Positions 1 through 4,955 of a stretch of DNA of 12,535 bases are shown piece by piece. Origin of the DNA: Pseudomonadota bacterium (lineage in GTDB: Bacteria > Desulfobacterota > JAPLJL01); NCBI GenBank assembly GCA_026388615.1, contig JAPLJL010000278.1, forward strand, positions 1 to 12,535, written 5' to 3'. The position numbers and the translations under genes were made by a program. The stretch's first letter is position 1. Each line of letters opens with the position of its first letter. The notes beneath the pieces were generated by a model. That model saw only the letters and a program-made list of their open reading frames with translations, was not told the DNA's origin and did no database searches.

Positions 1-258
1 CTCGATTCCGCCCATCAATTCCACCACGATCTCAATCTCCGGGTCGGCCAGGAGGTCCTCCACCCGATTGGTGAGGATCTTCGGGCTGACCTTCACCTCT
101 CTTTTGCGTTTGAGATCGAGATCGGCGATCCGGGCCAGAACCAGATCGGCATTGAGCCTGGCTTTTAATCCCCGGGCGTTTCCCTGGATCAGCTTGACCA
201 CGCCGGTCCCGATGGTGCCGAATCCGATCAGCCCGATTTTGACTTTACTCTTCGACAT
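1..258 (-). CDS. hom: Homoserine dehydrogenase, N-terminal part (truncated by window edge)
   Basis: Only the first 86 codons are present; the rest lies beyond position 1. The product would reduce aspartate semialdehyde to homoserine with NAD(P)H, the branch-point step to threonine and methionine, in the cytoplasm. The visible part is a Rossmann nucleotide-binding fold: a short basic start (MSKSKVKIG), the dinucleotide loop GFGTIGTGV at residues 12-20, a second beta strand ending at IADLD, and the LMGG motif near residue 81, all in the order expected for the family. The ATG at 256-258 sits inside the last codons of the upstream aminotransferase, overlapping it by 14 nt, so the two are probably translationally coupled. 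The catalytic domain and any C-terminal ACT domain cannot be seen. The family assignment rests on the N-terminal domain only but is characteristic. Confidence 0.88.
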   Translation of the reverse strand, partial: MSKSKVKIGLIGFGTIGTGVVKLIQGNARGLKARLNADLVLARIADLDLKRKREVKVSPKILTNRVEDLLADPEIEIVVELMGGIE

Positions 259-1426
259 TATTTTTCATTATCCTTCCGATCCCGCGCACCGCCTGCCGGA
301 TCCGATGTTCGTTCTCCACCAGGGCAAACCGGACGTAGCCCTCACCGTATTCCCCGAACCCGACTCCCGGGGCCACCGCCACTTTAGCTTCCTTGAGCAG
401 GAGCTTGGTGAATTCCACCGACTTCAATTCCCGGAACTGCTCCGGAATTTCGGCCCAGACAAACATGGTTCCGAGCGGAGGCTTGATCTGCCAGCCGACC
501 CGGCCCAGACCCTGCACCAGAGCGTCACGGCGCTGGCGGTAAACCTCGGTATATCCCTGGACCATTTCATCTCCCTCTTTCAAGGCTTTGATCGCCGCGA
601 TCTGGATCGGCGCGAAAACGCCGTAGTCGATGTAACTCTTGATCCGGGTCAGGGCGTTGACCATATCGGGATTCCCCACGCAGAATCCCACCCTCCAGCC
701 CGGCATCGAGTAACTCTTGGAGAGGGAGAAAAACTCGACCGCCAGCTCCTTGGCCCCGGGAACCTGGAGGATGCTCGGAGCCCGGTAGCCGTCGAAGCAG
801 AGATCGGCGTAGCACAGGTCGTGGATCACCAGGATCTCGTTCTCCCGGGCGAAATCCACGATCCGGTGGAAAAAATTCAGGTCCACCACCATGGTGGTGG
901 GATTATTGGGGAAGGAAATCACCAGAAGCTTGGGCTTGGGCCAGGAGAGGCGGGTCGCCTGCCGGAGTTCCTCGAAGAAATCCCGGTCCCCGGTGAGGGG
1001 AATGGATCGGACGTCCGCTCCGGCGATCACCGCCGAGTAGTAATGGATCGGGTAGGTAGGATTGGGGACCAGGACCGCATCCCCCGGAGAAAGGATGGCT
1101 AGGGCGATGTGGGTCAGGCCCTCCTTGCAACCGACGGTGACCACCGCTTCCTTGTCGGGATCGAGGTAAACGTCAAAGTGCTTCCGGTACCACTCGCAGA
1201 TCGCGGCCCGGAGATTGGGAATACCCCGGGACGCGGAATAGCGATGGTTCTTAGGTATGTCAGCCGCCTCCTTCAGCTTGTCGACCACGAACTGGGAGGT
1301 CGGGAGATCGGGATTTCCCATCGCGAGGTCGATGATATCCTCCCCGTCCCTCCGGGCTTTTATCTTCAGCCCGTCGATCACCCCCAGCACATAGGGCGGC
1401 AGTCTCTTCATCTTCTCGAATTCCAT
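245..1426 (-). CDS. alaC: Class I/II PLP-dependent aminotransferase, AlaC (YfdZ)-like
   Basis: A 393-residue fold-type I aminotransferase. The N-terminal part (RLPPYVLG, ARRDGEDIIDLAMGNPD, YSASRGIP) closely follows the E. coli AlaC glutamate-pyruvate aminotransferase pattern. PLP-site residues are visible: Asn174 in SFPNNPT, Asp203 and Tyr206 in HDLCY, Schiff-base Lys237 in SLSKSYSMPGWRVGF, and Arg245. A C-terminal arginine in GYVRFALVEN is the likely substrate-carboxylate binder. Length is normal for the family. The start is fixed by an AGGAGG (1433-1438) six bases before the ATG. The 3' end overlaps hom by 14 nt. Alanine synthesis is the best guess. Related enzymes of this class also use LL-diaminopimelate or aspartate, and the pairing with hom leaves an aspartate-family role possible. 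Family confidence is high; substrate is uncertain. A terminator-like hairpin lies upstream, at 1506-1543. Confidence 0.87.
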   Translation of the reverse strand: MEFEKMKRLPPYVLGVIDGLKIKARRDGEDIIDLAMGNPDLPTSQFVVDKLKEAADIPKNHRYSASRGIPNLRAAICEWYRKHFDVYLDPDKEAVVTVGCKEGLTHIALAILSPGDAVLVPNPTYPIHYYSAVIAGADVRSIPLTGDRDFFEELRQATRLSWPKPKLLVISFPNNPTTMVVDLNFFHRIVDFARENEILVIHDLCYADLCFDGYRAPSILQVPGAKELAVEFFSLSKSYSMPGWRVGFCVGNPDMVNALTRIKSYIDYGVFAPIQIAAIKALKEGDEMVQGYTEVYRQRRDALVQGLGRVGWQIKPPLGTMFVWAEIPEQFRELKSVEFTKLLLKEAKVAVAPGVGFGEYGEGYVRFALVENEHRIRQAVRGIGRIMKNNVEE

Positions 1427-1505
1427 CTTATTCCTCCTCCATTAATTTGGATGATTTTCAGTAATTTTTCAACAAGTTTTATTCCCGGACGTTTTCCATT
1501 TTCAG

Positions 1506-1543
1506 AAAAAAGGTCGCCCTTGCCTGGAAAGCAAGGGCGACCT
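1506..1543 (-). terminator. Strong rho-independent terminator-like hairpin ahead of alaC
   Basis: A perfect 13-bp inverted repeat (1511-1523 and 1531-1543, arm AGGTCGCCCTTGC) with a 7-nt loop. On the minus strand it is followed directly by six T residues (1506-1511, the last base shared with the stem). It lies 162 nt after the RCC1 gene stop and about 80 nt before alaC. The simplest reading is the terminator of the exported-protein operon. A regulated attenuator in an alaC-hom leader is an alternative, but no leader peptide rich in Thr, Met or Ile codons is present upstream. The stem also resembles the GC-rich dispersed palindromes seen elsewhere in this window. Confidence 0.75.
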
Positions 1544-1670
1544 GGCCGAACCTGCTGATCCGAAAAACCTACTCAATCCCTGTTTATAAATGAGCGATGA
1601 TCCTACCCTCTTTCTTTATTGCTTTTTAATATTTCTTGTTTTTATTTTCTTTTTTCTTCTTAATCTTTCC

Positions 1671-1705
1671 TGCTTACTGCCTACTCCTTACTGCTTACTT
1701 TTTAT
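1671..1705. repeat. Degenerate 7-bp tandem array (TGCTTAC-type)
   Basis: Read on the plus strand, five consecutive heptads run TGCTTAC, TGCCTAC, TCCTTAC, TGCTTAC, TTTTTAT. The array abuts the stop codon of the RCC1 lipoprotein gene (reverse complement of TTA at 1705-1707). It is followed by a pyrimidine-rich tract down to about 1605 with no recognisable gene. No coding role is suggested. Confidence 0.6.
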
Positions 1706-3627
1706 TACGGAATCATATCCACATCCACCGGGTTATTCTGCTGGGTCGTGGTCCCATCACCGAGCTGGCCATAGTAATTATTGCCCCAGCATTTCAGCGA
1801 GCCCGTGCTCAACCTGGCGCAGCTGAAAAACCCTCCGAGAGAAATCTGGGTTACTCCACTGGTAAGGCCAGTGGCATCAGCGGGGGTATCGATATCACCG
1901 GTTAAACCGTTCCCGAGCGAACCGTCGATACCGCCGCCCCAACACTTTACCCCACCCGTCGAAGTAAGTGCACAGGCGTGCATGCCCCCCGCGGAAACAG
2001 CTGTAACTCCGCTGGTCAAGCCGAAAACGCTGACCGGCGTCAAACTGCAGGGATCCGCATCCGAACCGCAGTATTGAGTCGTGAAGGAACTGGAAACGCC
2101 GAGCTGGTTGTAATAGTTATCTCCCCAGCATTTCACTCCTCCGCTGACCACCGCGCAGGTAAACGAGCCGTCATTACTGGCCGCGATGAAGGTTGCACCC
2201 GAGGTGATCCCGGAAACACTCACCGGGGTACTGCTATCCGTAACGGTTCCATTACCAAGCTGGCCGTATGTGTTGGCGCCCCAGCACTTCACCGCGCCCC
2301 CGCTCACGATGACGCAGGTATGTTGCCAGCCAGCGGAAATCGCGGTTACTCCAGTCAGTCCGCTGACGGTTTGGTATGAGTTGTAAGTGGTGTTGGTTAC
2401 CCCGTTTCCGAGCTGTCCGTAAGTATCGTCACCCCAGCAATCCACCGATCCGGAGGTCAGTAAAGCGCAGGTATGGGAATCGCCAGCGGCAACATTCATC
2501 ACCCCACTGGAAAGTCCAGTTACATTTACCGGGGTGGAACTATTCGTGGTCGAAGAATTTCCAAGTTGACCATATTTGTTGTATCCCCAGCATTTCACCC
2601 CACCGCTGGTCCCGGTGGTCAAGGCGCAGTTATGGTTGCCGCCTCCGACCACCTTGGCAATCCCGCTCGACAGGGTGGAAACATCCAGCGCAGTCTTGCT
2701 GCAGGCAATGGTTTTGCTCCCATCATTGCAGGTCGAAGGGCCACTTGAGCTTCCATTCCCAATCTGTCCAACGCCGTTGCTTCCCCAGCATTTAACCCCC
2801 CCGTCGCTGGTTACCGCACAGGTTTGAAAACCGCCGGCCCCCAGGAAGCTGGAAGTCCAAGCTCCGGTGGTCCCGGAGGTGATGGTAATGGAAACGGCGT
2901 TGGAGAAACCCGAGTTGCCATAGGCGTTATACGAATAAACCCGGTAATAATAAGTGCTGCCGGCGGTGACACCTGATGAATCTGTATATTGAGTAACGTT
3001 TGCGCCTAAGCTTGCCAACGAATACCAGTTCGTTCCATCAGCACTCCAATCCAATTTGAATCCGGTCTCATCGGTCGAATTGTCGGTCCAGGTCAGGTTG
3101 ACCGCCGGTCCGGCGACCTGGGTGGCCGTCAGGCCGGTTGGCGTGGACGGCGCACCTGTTCCCCCGCCGGAGGGATAACTCGAATAGTCCTCTGGATCCG
3201 ATCCGGCGATTATCTCTTCATAATTCGTGTAGCCATCGACATCGTCATCATAATCATAGTCAAAATCGGTGGCGGCGTAGGTTATCTGGAGGTTTATGTC
3301 CGGGTTTATATTCTTGGTTAAGACAATTTCAGCCACGATCACCGGGTCGGACGCGGGACCGATAAAAAACGTGATGGTGAAGGTCCTGGACCCTTCCGGA
3401 ACCTCGGGGATGCTCGCGGAAGCATTCGAGCCGCTGATGGTCATGGAGAAGGTTCCGGACATCCCGGAAACCTTGATCTGGCCCTTGAGACCGGAGATGG
3501 ATGATGCCTGGGGATCAAGCGGAATGGATACGGTCACGGCGGGATTGGTCCCGGCGCTGCATCCCACCGCGCCAATGATTAAGCAAGCCACCAGAGCCTG
3601 GGTCAACTGCCTGATTCTTTTTATCAT
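1705..3627 (-). CDS. Surface or periplasmic lipoprotein with FN3 domain and seven RCC1 repeats
   Basis: A 640-residue exported protein. Residues 1-23 form a lipoprotein signal (basic MIKRIR, hydrophobic core, lipobox AVGC with Cys23). Residues 29-118 look like a beta-rich domain. Residues 121-145 are an Asp-rich loop (DYDYDDDVDGYTNYEE) resembling thrombospondin type 3 calcium sites. Residues 159-250 form a fibronectin type III domain (GLTATQ, NLTWTDNS, YYYRVYSYN). Residues about 255-640 hold seven RCC1 repeats, each with a CWG-x-N-x-x-GQLGNG-like core, enough for a complete seven-bladed propeller. Each blade has a Cys pair (270/280, 334/346, 388/397, 438/448, 491/500, 552/562, 603/613), consistent with disulfides outside the cytoplasm. 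The ATG at 3627 is chosen because GGAGG lies at 3633-3637 and it gives a clean lipoprotein signal. The reading frame stays open upstream to 3801, but that part is an Arg-rich shadow of the preceding gene. It follows that gene by 35 nt, probably in one operon. Ligand or partner unknown. Confidence 0.85.
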   Translation of the reverse strand: MIKRIRQLTQALVACLIIGAVGCSAGTNPAVTVSIPLDPQASSISGLKGQIKVSGMSGTFSMTISGSNASASIPEVPEGSRTFTITFFIGPASDPVIVAEIVLTKNINPDINLQITYAATDFDYDYDDDVDGYTNYEEIIAGSDPEDYSSYPSGGGTGAPSTPTGLTATQVAGPAVNLTWTDNSTDETGFKLDWSADGTNWYSLASLGANVTQYTDSSGVTAGSTYYYRVYSYNAYGNSGFSNAVSITITSGTTGAWTSSFLGAGGFQTCAVTSDGGVKCWGSNGVGQIGNGSSSGPSTCNDGSKTIACSKTALDVSTLSSGIAKVVGGGNHNCALTTGTSGGVKCWGYNKYGQLGNSSTTNSSTPVNVTGLSSGVMNVAAGDSHTCALLTSGSVDCWGDDTYGQLGNGVTNTTYNSYQTVSGLTGVTAISAGWQHTCVIVSGGAVKCWGANTYGQLGNGTVTDSSTPVSVSGITSGATFIAASNDGSFTCAVVSGGVKCWGDNYYNQLGVSSSFTTQYCGSDADPCSLTPVSVFGLTSGVTAVSAGGMHACALTSTGGVKCWGGGIDGSLGNGLTGDIDTPADATGLTSGVTQISLGGFFSCARLSTGSLKCWGNNYYGQLGDGTTTQQNNPVDVDMIP

Positions 3628-3632
3628 TTCAG

Positions 3633-3637
3633 CCTCC
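3633..3637 (-). promoter_or_regulatory. Ribosome binding site that fixes the RCC1 lipoprotein start
   Basis: GGAGG on the minus strand, five bases before the ATG at 3627-3625. It overlaps a competing in-frame ATG four codons upstream (ATGGAGGCTGAAATG), which has no comparable site. This supports the downstream ATG as the start. Confidence 0.6.
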
Positions 3638-3662
3638 ATACATATATTTATTCTTAACCACG

Positions 3663-4664
3663 TTACGGAAGTGGACCATTGATCGTAACCGTGGCTGCGC
3701 CGCCTCCGCCGCCGCCTCCGCCCGACATCTGCGAGTAAGCGAGATAAGAAACTCCGCCGGTAACGGCCACGCACGCAAACACGATCAGAAAAATCTTCCA
3801 ACCGGCAAAGCCTTTTTCCTTCTCGGAACTCGCCTGCGTGGCGGCGGTCTCCTGCTCCGCCGGCGGGGCCTTGGAAACGGATGAACGCGGCCGCTCCGTA
3901 GACACCGCCTGCGCCGCCACCAGGCTGGTATCAACCGACATGGACGCGCCCGGATCAACCGTAATTTTTTCGACATATTCTATAAAACCCTGTTTCTGGA
4001 TCCGGATTTCGTACGAGCCCGGTCTCAAACCCGTGATCAGATTGGGCGTAGTGCCCTGATCCGAACCGTTAATAAAAATCTTAGCCTGGGAAGGCCGGGA
4101 AGTGACGGAAAGCTTGCCCGTTTCCGGAACCTTGGGTTTCGGGGCGGGCGCGCGTTCGGATGCCGCCACCTGCACCCCCGCCAGTTTGTTGGCCACATTT
4201 TCGATGGTATCGAGAAGCTGATCCACCTCACAGCCGCCGCAACGGTCGGAAGACATCTGCTCAATCTCCCCGGTCTCCACGTTGGTCATCTGCGCCGAGA
4301 TGATATAGGTCTGTCCCAGCTTGGTCACATTCCCGGAAACCATCTTTTCCACCCCGAGCAATCGGCCGATCTGGACCGCGCATTCCTTCGAGGTACAGTC
4401 CTGGAGCTGAAAGCCCTGCTCCTTCATGATTTTATCCATGTTATTGCGATCTACTACCCGGAACCTGCCGGTATTGACGAGTTTTTCCCGGAGCAGATCC
4501 GAGAGGGAAACCCTGGCTTCGGCCGGGATGGCTTTGGCGATTTCCAGGTCCAGCACCGCGATAAACTTGGGTTTTTCCGTCTGGGCGTAAAGCGGAGGAT
4601 TGATCACCATGATCAGAAAGGAAAAAACCGTCAGCAGAGCCATGAACTTCCGAAATTCCATCAT
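3663..4664 (-). CDS. Exported CsgG-like/PEGA-domain protein with C-terminal membrane helix
   Basis: A 333-residue protein. Residues 1-28 are a signal peptide (MMEFRKF, hydrophobic core, PLYAQ) with a likely cleavage around residues 26-28. Residues 33-165 resemble the CsgG/LpoB/FlgO-type alpha-beta domain: FIAVLDLE, LREKLVNTGRFRVVDR, then a CTSKECAVQIGRLLGVEKMV segment and ISAQMTNVETGEI. Cysteines at 90, 95, 142 and 145 could form two disulfides. Residues 182-248 are a PEGA domain (GKLSVTSRPSQAKIFING, GTTPNLITGLRPGSYEIRI). A Pro/Ala/Ser-rich linker follows, then one membrane helix at about 290-310, Gly8 (315-322) and a short tail. The start has AGGAGG at 4673-4678, eight bases upstream. It precedes the RCC1 lipoprotein gene by 35 nt, so they probably act together at the envelope. 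It is shorter than curli CsgG and lacks evident pore strands, so a secretion-channel role is not supported. Function unknown. Confidence 0.82.
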   Translation of the reverse strand: MMEFRKFMALLTVFSFLIMVINPPLYAQTEKPKFIAVLDLEIAKAIPAEARVSLSDLLREKLVNTGRFRVVDRNNMDKIMKEQGFQLQDCTSKECAVQIGRLLGVEKMVSGNVTKLGQTYIISAQMTNVETGEIEQMSSDRCGGCEVDQLLDTIENVANKLAGVQVAASERAPAPKPKVPETGKLSVTSRPSQAKIFINGSDQGTTPNLITGLRPGSYEIRIQKQGFIEYVEKITVDPGASMSVDTSLVAAQAVSTERPRSSVSKAPPAEQETAATQASSEKEKGFAGWKIFLIVFACVAVTGGVSYLAYSQMSGGGGGGGGAATVTINGPLP

Positions 4665-4704
4665 TATATATTCCTCCTCTCAAAACTTAAGGTCATTAGC
4701 GTTT

Positions 4705-4734
4705 ACATTATTACTGAATTAACGTAAAAATCAA
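4705..4734 (-). promoter_or_regulatory. Possible sigma70-type promoter for the CsgG/PEGA-RCC1 pair
   Basis: In the AT-rich spacer, the minus strand reads TTGATT at 4734-4729 and TAATGT at 4710-4705, separated by 18 bp, about 40 bp before the start codon. The match to consensus is weak and such AT-rich DNA gives many chance hits. The rest of the spacer 4735-4837 is AT-rich with no other signal that I can defend. Confidence 0.22.
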
Positions 4735-4837
4735 CAAAAATATTATCCCGAATAAAGCGGTTGGATTTCAGAATAAAAAGAATCATTAATTAAATATAAT
4801 GTTATGTCTCAGTAAAACCCTTACAATACTTTTTTTC

Positions 4838-4895
4838 GTAGGGGAGCCCCTCCGCGGGCTCCCTTCTTCGGGCGGCCGTAGAAGGCCGCCCCTAC
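4838..4895. repeat. GC-rich double-hairpin element with GTAGGGG ends
   Basis: A 58-bp unit bounded by perfect 7-bp inverted ends, GTAGGGG (4838-4844) and CCCCTAC (4889-4895). It contains two hairpins: GGGAGCCC/GGGCTCCC (4842-4849, 4856-4863) and GGGCGGCC/GGCCGCCC (4870-4877, 4884-4891). It lies 60 nt downstream of the recG stop. No T-run follows it on the minus strand (the next bases are CGAAAAAAA), so it is not a standard rho-independent terminator for recG. It looks like a dispersed REP-type palindrome. Confidence 0.7.
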
Positions 4896-4955
4896 ATCAT
4901 CATCAAAATCAAAAATGAATTTAATTCGATCATGTAAAGTTATTTACATATTAGA

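Noticed and set aside
68..1102. Long plus-strand open frame opposite the aminotransferase gene
   Set aside because: It is antisense to a gene with intact PLP motifs, its translation is Pro/Arg/His/Gly-rich with no recognisable domain, and it has no ribosome binding site worth naming. It is a GC-driven shadow.
1427..1505. Promoter for alaC between the hairpin and the ribosome binding site
   Set aside because: TTGAAA is present on the minus strand, but no acceptable -10 box lies at 16-18 bp spacing, so I do not list it.
1544..1704. Leader peptide for attenuation of the alaC-hom operon
   Set aside because: The minus strand here has no ATG or GTG. A TTG-initiated frame running through the hairpin lacks Thr, Met, Ile or Val codons.
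1781..2827. Several plus-strand open frames opposite the RCC1 repeats with repeated Pro/His motifs
   Set aside because: Their internal repetition simply mirrors the RCC1 repeats on the other strand. The minus-strand frame has a lipoprotein signal and domain structure, so these are shadows.
3628..3801. N-terminal extension of the RCC1 lipoprotein (58 extra residues)
   Set aside because: This stretch is the 3' end of the CsgG/PEGA gene read in another frame; the Gly codon run appears as an Arg run. It would bury the lipoprotein signal, and GGAGG precedes the ATG at 3627.
4838..4895. Rho-independent terminator for recG
   Set aside because: The stems are strong but no T-run follows on the minus strand, and the unit has inverted ends enclosing two hairpins, which fits a dispersed palindrome better.
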